DNA of 64,000 nt from UBA1858 sp045106935 (lineage in GTDB: Bacteria; Pseudomonadota; Gammaproteobacteria; UBA4575), in assembly GCA_045106935.1 (NCBI GenBank), contig JBGCFN010000014.1, positions 1 to 64,000 of the forward strand, in the 5' to 3' direction. The notes beneath the pieces were generated by a model that searched no databases, was not told where the DNA came from, and saw only the letters and a program-made list of their open reading frames with translations. Positions 43,509-52,060 of the stretch are shown piece after piece; the first letter of the stretch is position 1, and every line of letters starts with the position of its first letter. Position numbers and translations under genes: made by a program.

Positions 43509-44300
43509 TTAAACTGGAAAATCGTTAGATTTAACTTCTTTTATATACTGGGCGACGGCATCTTGAATGCTGCATGATTGCATATAATTTTTCGCAAATG
43601 GCGGAGTCTTTCCTGGTGTGATACCAAGAACATCTTGCAACACTAAAATTTGGCCATCACAGTCTTTGCCTGCGCCGATACCGATGACAGGGATGTTAAC
43701 TGTTTTGGTGATTTCTGCTGCAAGTTTAGCGGGGATACATTCCACTAGTAATATGTCAGCACCTGCTGCTTCTAAAGCGGTACTTGTCAGCAGTAATTCC
43801 TTAGCGGAATCTGAATCTGTACCTTGAGCAAGGTAGCCCCCAAGTTTATGAATATATTGTGGGCGTAATCCAAGATGTGCGCAGACTGGAATGCCACACG
43901 CGCTGAGTTCTTCAACTATTTCTGTCTGCCGCTGAGTGGCTTCTAATTTGACCATTTGCGCGCCGCCCTCTTGCATTAAGCGAGTGGCGTTATATAGCGC
44001 GCTATCAATATTGCTGTAGCTCATGAATGGCATGTCAGCAATAACCAAAGAATGATGCACAGCACCTGATACACATTCTGTGTGATAGATCATATCGTCC
44101 ATGGTGACAGAGACAGTTGATGTGTTTCCTTGTATCACCATGCCTAATGAGTCTCCCACTAGAATGACATCCATGCCTGCTTGGTCAAGCAATTTAGCGA
44201 AGGCGGCATCATATGCCGTGAGACAAGCAATTTTTTCATTGTTGTCACGCATTTTCTGTAACTGATTAATTGTTACGCCTAAGGAGTTTTGTGCGCTCAT
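43509..44300 (-). CDS. panB: 3-methyl-2-oxobutanoate hydroxymethyltransferase
   Basis: 263 residues. 'ITCLTAYDAAFAKLLD'-type opening (here 'IACLTAYDAAFAKLLDQAGM'), 'VILVGDSLGMVIQGNTSTV', 'HLGLRPQYIHKLGG' and 'PVIGIGAGKDCDGQILVLQD' are PanB motifs. First step of pantoate synthesis from ketoisovalerate. Lies in pcnB-folK-dNK-panB-panC, a common gammaproteobacterial operon. Confidence 0.98.
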   Translation of the reverse strand: MSAQNSLGVTINQLQKMRDNNEKIACLTAYDAAFAKLLDQAGMDVILVGDSLGMVIQGNTSTVSVTMDDMIYHTECVSGAVHHSLVIADMPFMSYSNIDSALYNATRLMQEGGAQMVKLEATQRQTEIVEELSACGIPVCAHLGLRPQYIHKLGGYLAQGTDSDSAKELLLTSTALEAAGADILLVECIPAKLAAEITKTVNIPVIGIGAGKDCDGQILVLQDVLGITPGKTPPFAKNYMQSCSIQDAVAQYIKEVKSNDFPV

Positions 44301-44307
44301 GTTTGAC

Positions 44308-44958
44308 CTAACTTACAAACGGAAGTGGGTTGAAATAATGGCGGCCACTTTTAGTATTCATGATTTGAGATTTTAATTGTTCGTAGTCACGTTCGTTATT
44401 AATGAAATCAATATCGCTCGCATTGACAATCAATAACGGAGTATCGTTATAGTGGTAAAAGAAGTCAGCGTATGCTTCGTTAAGCTGTTCTAAATAATTA
44501 GATTCAATAAAGCGTTCATAGTGACGGCCACGTTTTCGTATGCGTTCAATTAATGTAGGCACTGGTGCTTGTAAGTACACCACTAAGTCAGGCTTGGGTG
44601 CATCAACTATCATGTGTTCATATACCTGAAGGTATAAGTCGTATTCTGTTGGTGTGAGTGTGACTTGTGCAAACAGCTGGTCTTTTTCAATTAAGTAATC
44701 GGCAATTTTAGACTGCGAAAATATACTGCCTTGACGTAGTTCTTGAATTTGTCGAGTGCGTTGCATTAAGAAGAAAAGTTGAGTTGATAATGCAGCTTCT
44801 CGGGGACGTTGATAAAACTGCTCAAGAAATGGATTGTCATCAATTTCTTCAAGCACTAATTCTGAATCAAAATCATTTGCTAACAGGCGTGCGAGGCTGG
44901 ATTTTCCAACACCGATGGGGCCTTCAATAACAATGTAATCTGGTAGTGGAGTGGGCAT
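44308..44958 (-). CDS. deoxynucleoside kinase family protein
   Basis: 216 residues. P-loop 'IVIEGPIGVGKSSLARLLA', then 'EEIDDNPFLEQFYQRPREAA', 'SQLFFLMQRTRQIQELRQG', 'PDLVVYLQAPVPTLIERIRK' and 'RGRHYERFIESNYLEQLNEA'. These are dNK-family motifs (deoxyadenosine/deoxyguanosine kinases); it should phosphorylate deoxynucleosides for salvage. Substrate preference cannot be read. One bp after folK. Confidence 0.9.
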   Translation of the reverse strand: MPTPLPDYIVIEGPIGVGKSSLARLLANDFDSELVLEEIDDNPFLEQFYQRPREAALSTQLFFLMQRTRQIQELRQGSIFSQSKIADYLIEKDQLFAQVTLTPTEYDLYLQVYEHMIVDAPKPDLVVYLQAPVPTLIERIRKRGRHYERFIESNYLEQLNEAYADFFYHYNDTPLLIVNASDIDFINNERDYEQLKSQIMNTKSGRHYFNPLPFVS

Positions 44959-44959
44959 C

Positions 44960-45460
44960 TTATAATGGTAGTCTGGTGAGTCCGTTTGTATAGCATCGCG
45001 GTTGCAAGCGATGTATCGCTCCTAGATTTGGAATCATGAGGTTTTTATTCACTTCGTGCAATGGGTAGAGTACAAATTCCCGCGTTTTTATTCCCGGATG
45101 AGGGACGGTAAGTGTCTGACTTTTAAATGAATAATTTCCATATACGAGAATATCTAAGTCTAGTGTACGCGGTCCCCAGCGTTCGCCATTTCGCGTTCTG
45201 CCATGCTCATTTTCAATTGCTTGTAATTTGATCAATAGCGACTGCGCATCTAATCTGGTTCTTAGCCATGCTACGGCATTAACATAAGGAGGTTGGTCAG
45301 GCGGCCCCATGGGGCGGCTTGAATACAAACTGGAAAATGAATGTAAGTCCGACAGATCAATCAGTGCGAGTTGCTCTATAGCGCTAGCAACTTGTAGAAA
45401 TGGATTTTTTAAGTTGCTGCCTATGCCAATATAAGCGTCTGTAATAAATTGGTTTCGCAT
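44960..45460 (-). CDS. folK: 2-amino-4-hydroxy-6-hydroxymethyldihydropteridine diphosphokinase
   Basis: 166 residues. 'AYIGIGSNLKNPFLQVASAI', 'YSSRPMGPPDQPPYVNAVA', and the HPPK signature 'RWGPRTLDLDILVYG' are intact, followed by 'VPHPGIKTREFVLYPLHEV'. Pyrophosphorylates the pterin in folate synthesis. Four bp after pcnB. Confidence 0.97.
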   Translation of the reverse strand: MRNQFITDAYIGIGSNLKNPFLQVASAIEQLALIDLSDLHSFSSLYSSRPMGPPDQPPYVNAVAWLRTRLDAQSLLIKLQAIENEHGRTRNGERWGPRTLDLDILVYGNYSFKSQTLTVPHPGIKTREFVLYPLHEVNKNLMIPNLGAIHRLQPRCYTNGLTRLPL

Positions 45461-45464
45461 GCTG

Positions 45465-46739
45465 TTACTGTTTGTTTTTTCGTTTACGTGGTGTGTGTTT
45501 TTTTTGATCCACCATTTTGCGTTGCTCTTGTTCAGATAAGGTTTGTATTTTTGTCCACCAAGTACAAATTTCTGAATCTAATTCTCCGGCTTGTGTGCGC
45601 AGGCACATGAAATCATAAGCTGCTCGAAAACGAGGGTGAGACATAAGCTGTAATGATTTGCGGCCATGTCTTTTTAGAAAGCGATTTTGTAATTTCCATA
45701 TTTCACAGATAGTCACTGAGAATCTTTTGGGAATCGATATTACGCTTGATTGATCTAGCACTGTTCTACGACCAGAAGCCCATGCCCCTTCAGAATAGGG
45801 AATCCCTTGTTGATTGCTTTGTTCTAGTAGCTGTAAATATGGGCGCCATAACATAATTGCAAATATAAATGCCGGATTGACTGACTTACCACTGCCGATG
45901 CGTGTATCGGTATTTTCTAGGGCATTATGTATTAATAAATTAAATGACTCGTCATGATCTAATGCTTTCTTAGTGATAGGAAATAATACTTGTAGTAAGT
46001 GAAAATTGACTAGTTCTTGAAAGCAGCGTACAGCATAGCCGCTATGAAAAAGCTTAATCACTTCGTCAAATAAACGTGCGGGTGGAATTTCTGCTAGTAA
46101 ATGACCCATCGGCTTGATCGGATCTTCAGTGTTACTTTCGATGGTTAAATCTAATTTTGCACGAAATCGAAGTGCTCTTAACATGCGGACGGGGTCTTCA
46201 CGATAGCGAGTCTCAGCATCACCGATCATACATATTTTGCGTGCACGTAAATCTTGGTAGCCATTGCAGTAGTCCAAGACTTCAGAATTTTCAATGTCGT
46301 AGTAAAGCGCATTGATTGTAAAATCACGGCGAATCGCATCTTCTTCGATTGTGCCAAACGTATTGTCTCTCAGTATTCTGCCATTACTCCCCGCATTAGT
46401 TGCTTGGTTGTTTGCTTGGGCGCGGAATGTGGATACTTCAATGTTATTGCGGTGAAAGTACACATGTACAATGCGAAACCGCCTGCCGATTAAGCGGCTA
46501 TTATCAAATAGGTCACAAATCTGTTCGGGATGAGCATTTGTTGCGACATCAAAATCTTTGGGTTCAATGCCTAGTACGAGATCACGAACACAGCCCCCGA
46601 CCAAGTACGCTTGGTAGTTTGCTTTTAATAGAGTTTCGACAACGTGGCGTGCTTGGCCACAAATTTTGCTTTCATCAATGCGATGTTCGCTAGCTGGAAT
46701 TCTATTGAGGGCGTGTTGATTGTTATTAGTATTTTCCAC
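45465..46739 (-). CDS. pcnB: poly(A) polymerase I
   Basis: 424 residues. Nucleotidyltransferase core 'AYLVGGCVRDLVLGIEPKDF' with the D-x-D of 'KDFDVATNA', 'IRRDFTINALYYDIENSEVL', 'RYREDPVRMLRALRFRAKLD'. The C-terminal part ('RHGRKSLQLMSHPRFRAAYD') and the basic tail 'KKHTPRKRKNKQ' favour PcnB over CCA-adding enzyme, as does linkage to folK. Adds 3' poly(A) tails that speed RNA decay. Confidence 0.94.
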   Translation of the reverse strand: MENTNNNQHALNRIPASEHRIDESKICGQARHVVETLLKANYQAYLVGGCVRDLVLGIEPKDFDVATNAHPEQICDLFDNSRLIGRRFRIVHVYFHRNNIEVSTFRAQANNQATNAGSNGRILRDNTFGTIEEDAIRRDFTINALYYDIENSEVLDYCNGYQDLRARKICMIGDAETRYREDPVRMLRALRFRAKLDLTIESNTEDPIKPMGHLLAEIPPARLFDEVIKLFHSGYAVRCFQELVNFHLLQVLFPITKKALDHDESFNLLIHNALENTDTRIGSGKSVNPAFIFAIMLWRPYLQLLEQSNQQGIPYSEGAWASGRRTVLDQSSVISIPKRFSVTICEIWKLQNRFLKRHGRKSLQLMSHPRFRAAYDFMCLRTQAGELDSEICTWWTKIQTLSEQEQRKMVDQKKHTPRKRKNKQ

Positions 46740-46770
46740 CGGCTAATTATAGAGGGATCTAACATCATGA

Positions 46771-46804
46771 TGGAAAAAAAAGGCGACCTAATGGCCGCCT
46801 TTTT
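46771..46804 (-). terminator. rho-independent terminator after amtB
   Basis: On the minus strand, AAAAAGGCGGCC pairs with GGTCGCCTTTTT (one G-U) around a 4-nt loop and ends in an eight-T run. It lies 18 bp past the amtB stop and 32 bp before pcnB, so it separates the two operons. Confidence 0.88.
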
Positions 46805-46821
46805 GAACTATTTACTGAAAT

Positions 46822-48117
46822 TTAAAGGTTGTAACCTTTTTCTTCGTGTTGAGTGATGTCCAAGCCATTGCGTTCTTGTTCATCTGTTGCTCGTAATCCG
46901 CAGATAAGACCGGTTACTTTTAGAACAATGTAGCTTGCAATCGCTGTCCAAACAATGACTGCAGCCACTGCGGTAAGTTGGACGCCAAATTGATCTGCAA
47001 TGCTGACGCCTTCAGCTAAACCGGCTCCACCGAATTGAGAGGCAACAAAGATTCCAGCAAGCAATGTTCCAATGATTCCGCCAACACCATGGACAGGGAA
47101 TACATCAAGTGAATCATCAATATGCAATGTTCGCTTCATGAAGTTAGTGGCTGAGAAACAGACAATCCCTGCGGTGATGCCAATGACAATTGCTCCCATG
47201 GGGCCGACGAAGCCAGAGGCAGGAGTAATACTGCCAAGGCCTGCCACCATGCCGGTGACAATACCTAATACACTTGGCTTGCCGTACTTAATCCACTCAA
47301 TCACCATCCAGGTGAGTGATGCAATTGCAGCACTAATGTGAGTCACTAGAATAGCCATGCCCGCATCGCCGTTTGCCGCTAATGCGCTTCCACCATTAAA
47401 GCCGAACCAGCCCACCCATAACATACCGGCACCGGTCACGGTCATGGTCATATTGTGTGGAGGTAAAGGAGTATTGGGAAAACCGTTGCGTTTACCTAAG
47501 ACAATGGCTGCAACTAAGGCACCTACGCCTGCCGTAATGTGAACAACAAGTCCGCCGGCAAAATCTAATGCGCCTTTATCACCAAGCCAACCTCCGCCCC
47601 ATACCCAATGACAGACGGGGAAGTAGACTAGAATCATCCACAAAACAGTAAACCAAAGCATTGCGGAAAATTTCATTCTTTCTGCAAACCCACCAATGAC
47701 AAGTGCGGGTGTAATGATGGCAAACGTCATTTGGAACATAACAAACACAGACTCTGGGATATCACCAGACATGCTCTCGCGTGACACTTGAGAAAGAAAT
47801 AGATTGTCGAATCCGCCAATCCATTGATTCAGAGAACCATGCGCGGTGAAACTCATGCTGTAACCAAATACCAGCCATACAACGGAAGCGACGCATGTAA
47901 TGGTAAAGCACTGCATGAGCACAGACAGCACGTTTTTGCTACGTACAAGACCTGCATAAAATAATGAAAGCCCGGGAATAGTCATGAATAGCACTAAGGC
48001 TGTAGAAGTTAAAATCCAAGATGTATTGGCACCGTTTAACTCGTCGGCACTAGCCAGTACTGGAAGTAAAAATAATAGTATGCACATAAGTGCATTTTTT
48101 TTGTTTAGATAAATCAT
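46822..48117 (-). CDS. amtB: ammonium transporter AmtB
   Basis: 431 residues. Cleaved signal peptide (about 1-24), then eleven TM helices. The twin pore histidines lie in 'GGLVVHITAGVGALVAAIVL' and 'VFPVHGVGGIIGTLLAGIF'; the periplasmic gate region is 'FVMFQMTFAIITPALVIGGF'. Conducts ammonium into the cell and is blocked by unmodified GlnK under nitrogen plenty. 13 bp after glnK. Confidence 0.98.
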   Translation of the reverse strand: MIYLNKKNALMCILLFLLPVLASADELNGANTSWILTSTALVLFMTIPGLSLFYAGLVRSKNVLSVLMQCFTITCVASVVWLVFGYSMSFTAHGSLNQWIGGFDNLFLSQVSRESMSGDIPESVFVMFQMTFAIITPALVIGGFAERMKFSAMLWFTVLWMILVYFPVCHWVWGGGWLGDKGALDFAGGLVVHITAGVGALVAAIVLGKRNGFPNTPLPPHNMTMTVTGAGMLWVGWFGFNGGSALAANGDAGMAILVTHISAAIASLTWMVIEWIKYGKPSVLGIVTGMVAGLGSITPASGFVGPMGAIVIGITAGIVCFSATNFMKRTLHIDDSLDVFPVHGVGGIIGTLLAGIFVASQFGGAGLAEGVSIADQFGVQLTAVAAVIVWTAIASYIVLKVTGLICGLRATDEQERNGLDITQHEEKGYNL

Positions 48118-48130
48118 CCTCTTCCTCTCT

Positions 48131-48469
48131 CTAGAGCGCTTCTGGACCGGTTTCTCCGGTTCTTATTCGAATAGCTTGTTCTAAGTTAGTGATGAAGATT
48201 TTCCCATCACCAATTTTCCCTGTGTTTGCAGTACGAGTAATGACTTCAATTACTTCATTAACACGCTCTGCAGGCACAGCAATCTCAATCTTTAATTTTG
48301 GTAAAAAATCAATGACGTACTCTGCTCCACGATAGAGTTCGGTATGTCCTTTTTGACGTCCAAATCCCTTTACTTCAGTTACGGTAAGACCTTGTATTCC
48401 TTGTTCGGTAAGGGCTTCACGTACATCGTCTAATTTAAATGGCTTAATGATTGCGGTGACTAGCTTCAT
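48131..48469 (-). CDS. glnK: nitrogen regulatory protein P-II (GlnK)
   Basis: 112 residues. T-loop Tyr51 in 'YRGAEYVIDFLPK' is the uridylylation site; 'VKGFGRQKGHTELY' and 'TGKIGDGKIFITNLEQAIRI' are the ATP-binding segments (P-II signatures). Linkage to amtB identifies it as GlnK rather than GlnB. Start preceded by GAGGAG. Confidence 0.97.
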   Translation of the reverse strand: MKLVTAIIKPFKLDDVREALTEQGIQGLTVTEVKGFGRQKGHTELYRGAEYVIDFLPKLKIEIAVPAERVNEVIEVITRTANTGKIGDGKIFITNLEQAIRIRTGETGPEAL

Positions 48470-48529
48470 TGTTATTTGCTCCTCGGTTTTTACGCGCTAG
48501 AAGAGGGCAGTATGCCATCGAATAATGTG

Positions 48530-48580
48530 AGTGGCACCCATTTATGGTGCAATAAAATTAATTGCACAGTTATAGTGCAA
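48530..48580. promoter_or_regulatory. array of NtrC-like half-sites upstream of glnK-amtB
   Basis: GTGCAAT (48546-48552), ATTGCAC (48560-48566) and GTGCAAT (48574-48580) alternate at 14-bp spacing, with a degenerate fourth half-site GTGGCAC at 48530-48536. The last pair makes ATTGCAC-N7-GTGCAAT, which has the GCAC-N7-GTGC geometry of NtrC sites. They lie 61-111 bp before glnK. I could not find a GG-N10-GC sigma-54 promoter between them and the gene. Confidence 0.6.
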
Positions 48581-48601
48581 TATGGCTTGTTGTTTAGATG
48601 G

Positions 48602-49585
48602 TTATGGCCGTTGTGCAGAAAAAATGGCGCGTTTTGGTGCAGGATGACCTTCAATAGTTTTGCTGTGATCGTTTGAATCAAGGAAGTTGGCGAGAGAATA
48701 ATTTTGCATCCACGATGTTGCGCGTTGCTCATCAAGTGTGGTTGTTTGAATGCTGTGTAGTTGTATATTTATATAACCACTGTCATGTAACCAGGATTGA
48801 ACTAAAGATGGACTGGGGACACTCCAGACATTTCGCATTCCGGCATATCGATCTTGAGGGATCAATTGCGTGCACTCATCAGTGTCTATGACTAATGTTT
48901 CGATGAATACCGTGCCGCCCGATAGTGTGTGCTGATGCAAACGATTTAAATGTTCAAGTGGGTCGCGACGATGATATAAAACACCCATCGAAAATACACA
49001 ATCAAATTGATTTATTTGGGGAGGCAGCTCTTCAAATGGGATTGGTAACAAATGGGCGTTGATATTTCGGTCAATACATTGAATGAGGCCATAATATTGG
49101 GCTAAGAATACGAGTGTTGGGTCTACGCCTATCACGCATTCAGCACCATCACCTAACATGCGTAGCATGTAGTAACCGTTTCCACAGCCCACATCTAAAA
49201 CTTTTTTATTTTTAAGAGAAGGTAAGTAATTTTGTATGCGTTGCCATTTTTTGTCGCATCGCCATTCAGTATCTATATGTGTGCCAAAAAAATTGAATGG
49301 GCCTTTGCGCCATGGGTGTAATGCCGTTAATGATTCAAGGACAATTTCATGCTGTGAAGCAGTCAGATCTTCAGGAGTACCAATTTCTATGATGTGGGTG
49401 TCGAATTTAAAGTATTCACTGTGAGCGAATGAAAGTTGCTTAACAGCAGATTGCCATTTTGGAAAGTGCCCATGTGAAGGTTTGAGAAAAACAGTCTCTA
49501 GCTTATTAGCTAGTATGGATTTCCATTGCGCATCACAGGAGAGATGATCTAACTCAAATAGATGAGTGAAGTATTCTAGATTCAT
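48602..49585 (-). CDS. cmoB: tRNA U34 carboxymethyltransferase CmoB
   Basis: 327 residues from the ATG at 49585, 8 bp after the cmoA stop; the frame extending into cmoA is not used. 'RKGPFNFFGTHIDTEWRCDK' and 'KVLDVGCGNGYYMLRMLG', then 'IGVDPTLVFLAQYYG', 'FDCVFSMGVLYHRRDPLEHL'. Uses carboxy-SAM from CmoA to make cmo5U34 in tRNA. Confidence 0.97.
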   Translation of the reverse strand: MNLEYFTHLFELDHLSCDAQWKSILANKLETVFLKPSHGHFPKWQSAVKQLSFAHSEYFKFDTHIIEIGTPEDLTASQHEIVLESLTALHPWRKGPFNFFGTHIDTEWRCDKKWQRIQNYLPSLKNKKVLDVGCGNGYYMLRMLGDGAECVIGVDPTLVFLAQYYGLIQCIDRNINAHLLPIPFEELPPQINQFDCVFSMGVLYHRRDPLEHLNRLHQHTLSGGTVFIETLVIDTDECTQLIPQDRYAGMRNVWSVPSPSLVQSWLHDSGYINIQLHSIQTTTLDEQRATSWMQNYSLANFLDSNDHSKTIEGHPAPKRAIFSAQRP

Positions 49586-49593
49586 CGATTGCT

Positions 49594-50319
49594 TTACTTG
49601 ATCGCGATAAATGATACAAAGTTGAGGCATTGAAACCAAAGAGTCACTTTGCTGAAGCCAACATCTAGTAATCTTTGCTGGTGATCATCTAAAGATTCAC
49701 GAGTTAATACATTCTCAATGGCCTTTCTTTTCTGGCTAATTTCAAGCTGGCTGTATTGATTGGCTGATTTGAAGTTGGCGTGTAAGACTTGAAATAGTTC
49801 TTCAGTGGTGCTGTTTTGTAAAATTATTTTTTCCGTGAGAATGCATGCTCCACCAGTATTCATACCAGTGACAATCTTCTTCAGCAATTCATGTCTTTGA
49901 TCTAGAGGTAAGAATTGTAGTGTCAGATTGAGCACAACGACAGATGCGTTTTGAATATCAGTCGTATTAATATCTTCCAGTAATGTGTTGATCCATGCAG
50001 AGGCTTTAGCTTGTGTGACTAATTGATTGCATTGTTCGATCATTGCGGAGGAATTATCGATTGCATGAATCGTGATGGAATCATGAGGGAGGCAATTAAA
50101 TATTGATAATGCTGCCGCGCCGTGTGAGCAGCCTAGGTCATAGCAATTCGTGTTCGGGCGTAAAAAATAGGCGGCAATTGGACCAATGTTTGCGATTAAT
50201 GTTCTGTAACCGGGGACAGAGCGATCCACCATGTCATCGAAAGCATCACTTACTGCCTTGTCAAAACTAAAGTCTTCTATGTTTTGTAAAGGTTGCTTGT
50301 ATATTTCGTCTTTACTCAT
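49594..50319 (-). CDS. cmoA: carboxy-SAM synthase CmoA
   Basis: 241 residues. 'FSFDKAVSDAFDDMVDRSVP' and 'CYDLGCSHGAAALSIFNCL' are CmoA signatures; 'VVVLNLTLQFLPLDQRHELL' follows. Converts SAM and prephenate to carboxy-SAM, the substrate of CmoB. The last residues 'WFQCLNFVSFIAIK' are the usual CmoA end. Confidence 0.97.
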   Translation of the reverse strand: MSKDEIYKQPLQNIEDFSFDKAVSDAFDDMVDRSVPGYRTLIANIGPIAAYFLRPNTNCYDLGCSHGAAALSIFNCLPHDSITIHAIDNSSAMIEQCNQLVTQAKASAWINTLLEDINTTDIQNASVVVLNLTLQFLPLDQRHELLKKIVTGMNTGGACILTEKIILQNSTTEELFQVLHANFKSANQYSQLEISQKRKAIENVLTRESLDDHQQRLLDVGFSKVTLWFQCLNFVSFIAIK

Positions 50320-50337
50320 GCAGCATGAAATAGAAAA

Positions 50338-50793
50338 TTATTGTGCACCTGGTGGTTTCGCTGGAAGACCACCCATGATTAAATCTAAAGTTTGACGCAG
50401 TACGCGCCCCTTGCCATTGGGTGTATCTCTTTCTTCTGCGCGCATTAAGCCTGCATGAAATGCATGAGATAGATCAGGGCATTCATCACCAGCTTCATAT
50501 AGGACACGATAGGCCACCCCTTCATAAAGTCTTATAGTGATAGGTAAACCACCTGCATTCCAAATGCGTGAACCCATGTTAATTGTTTCGGCAACTTCTA
50601 ATAAAAGTGGGCTGAATTTTGTGCAGCTTTCTTTAATAGACGTTTGAAATGCTTTCGGATTGGCAAGTGCGTCATCGAGAACTTGAGCCATTTGTTGTTT
50701 GCTTAATGGGGTGGTTTCTTTGTCGCTTGTTGGTAGGCAAGCAGACAACGCGCATAAGCTTAGAGAGAGAATAATGATTGAGTAAATCCGCAT
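50338..50793 (-). CDS. small lipoprotein of unknown function
   Basis: 151 residues. Signal peptide with lipobox ALSAC (Cys19). The mature part holds 'LDDALANPKAFQTSIKESC', 'INMGSRIWNAGGLPITIRLY' and 'HAFHAGLMRAEERDTPNGKG', with two further cysteines. I do not recognise the family. 18 bp before cmoA, possibly co-transcribed. Confidence 0.75.
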   Translation of the reverse strand: MRIYSIIILSLSLCALSACLPTSDKETTPLSKQQMAQVLDDALANPKAFQTSIKESCTKFSPLLLEVAETINMGSRIWNAGGLPITIRLYEGVAYRVLYEAGDECPDLSHAFHAGLMRAEERDTPNGKGRVLRQTLDLIMGGLPAKPPGAQ

Positions 50794-50888
50794 TGCGAGT
50801 CCTCGTAGAGGTTGAGGCTAAGCATTTGAGCATAGCCATTCGCTAATGTCTAATGAGCATCAGGTGGGAAGGTATGTCTTGGAATAAA

Positions 50889-50930
50889 TTAGTTTTTCTC
50901 CAACAAAAAACTGTGTTGGAGAAAAACTAA
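50889..50930. repeat. perfect 17-bp inverted repeat after the diguanylate cyclase gene
   Basis: TTAGTTTTTCTCCAACA (50889-50905) and its exact complement (50914-50930) enclose an 8-nt loop, 4 bp past the cyclase stop. The stem has five A:T pairs mid-arm and no long T-run outside it; only TTTATT follows on the minus strand. It may act as a terminator or a 3'-end protecting hairpin. Confidence 0.75.
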
Positions 50931-50934
50931 TGAA

Positions 50935-52050
50935 TTAGTCTTCAAGAAAGATTACTTGATCGCGGCCACTTTGCTTGGCTTGATAGAGTGCTTTGTCAGC
51001 ACGCTGCAGTAAATGTCTGCCGATAAGTTTTGGATCTTCATTGTGTCTTTGTTGAAAATCAATAGTGGAGACACCTACAGAGACAGTAATGTTGATATTG
51101 TTATCTGTATTCTTAAATTTTGTGTCAGCAATAATAGCGCGTATTCGCTCTGCAATTTCTATTGCTCTCGCTTTTCCGCTTTGACCTAAAAGAATAGCAA
51201 ACTCTTCTCCACCATATCTGGCCACCACATCGATAGAGCGAGTTTGTGCGCGGACTAGCTCAGCGACTTTCTTTAATACCGTGTCACCAACATCATGGCC
51301 AAAACTATCGTTAATAATCTTAAAGTGATCGATGTCGATAAATAAACAGCCCAAGCTAGTTTCTAAGCGTTTGTTGCGTGAAATTTCTTCTTCTAATCGT
51401 TGATCGAAGAAGCGTCGATTATTAATACCTGTTAATGCGTCTGTTAAGCCTGCTTGCTTGAGTCTTTCATGTGCAATCGCTGTATGTAGGCAGGTGGCGA
51501 GTACGGCAGCCAAATGTTGTAAGAAATCAGTCGCACTACCTTTTTGGAAACGTTCTAGTTTATAACTGCCAAGATTAAGACTGCCTAGCAAACAATTGTT
51601 TCTTTGCAGAGGTAGTAATGCAACGCTGCGCGGGTACTTTTGGCTGTCTAAGAATAGTGGGCGATGTTTATCTAACTCGAATTTGCCTAAGGTGGGTTTA
51701 CGCGTCATCCCATAAATATGTTTTACATGTGTGATGTCGGGCAGTAGCTGTAAAGCGGGTTGTTTATCAGGATTCTCTCCGGATTCTTTTAGCAGCTTAT
51801 AAATTTTACGATCTTCATCATGCAGAATGATAGTCAACGTATCCCAGCCAAATGTTGAGCGACTATGATGAGTGATAATTTGAATTAACTCTGATAATGA
51901 ACTGCAGCTTAGGAGTTTGAGTTCCAAGTATTGGAATTTTTTGAGAATTTTTTCGTTGTTGCGCGCGTCATCGTAAACTGACTCTAAACGTTGCTTGAGA
52001 GTTTCGACTTCACTTAACTCTAACTTGGTTTGTTTTGGTTGCGCGGCCAT
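50935..52050 (-). CDS. diguanylate cyclase with DUF484/GAF-like sensor
   Basis: 371 residues. An N-terminal coiled coil (about 7-45) leads to a GAF-like domain resembling DUF484 ('LISCSSLSELIQIITHHSRS'-like segment, 'RSVALLPLQRNNCLLGSLNL'), then GGDEF with active site 'ARYGGEEFAILL' (about 279-283). The inhibitory site RSID is five residues before GGEEF, as required for c-di-GMP feedback. Predicted active and feedback-controlled. Ten bp after the EAL protein gene. Confidence 0.93.
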   Translation of the reverse strand: MAAQPKQTKLELSEVETLKQRLESVYDDARNNEKILKKFQYLELKLLSCSSLSELIQIITHHSRSTFGWDTLTIILHDEDRKIYKLLKESGENPDKQPALQLLPDITHVKHIYGMTRKPTLGKFELDKHRPLFLDSQKYPRSVALLPLQRNNCLLGSLNLGSYKLERFQKGSATDFLQHLAAVLATCLHTAIAHERLKQAGLTDALTGINNRRFFDQRLEEEISRNKRLETSLGCLFIDIDHFKIINDSFGHDVGDTVLKKVAELVRAQTRSIDVVARYGGEEFAILLGQSGKARAIEIAERIRAIIADTKFKNTDNNINITVSVGVSTIDFQQRHNEDPKLIGRHLLQRADKALYQAKQSGRDQVIFLED

Positions 52051-52060
52051 TTAAGTCTTC

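Noticed and set aside
48470..48530. Possible sigma-54 promoter for glnK (TGGCAT...)
   Set aside because: No GG-N10-GC spacing could be found on the minus strand.
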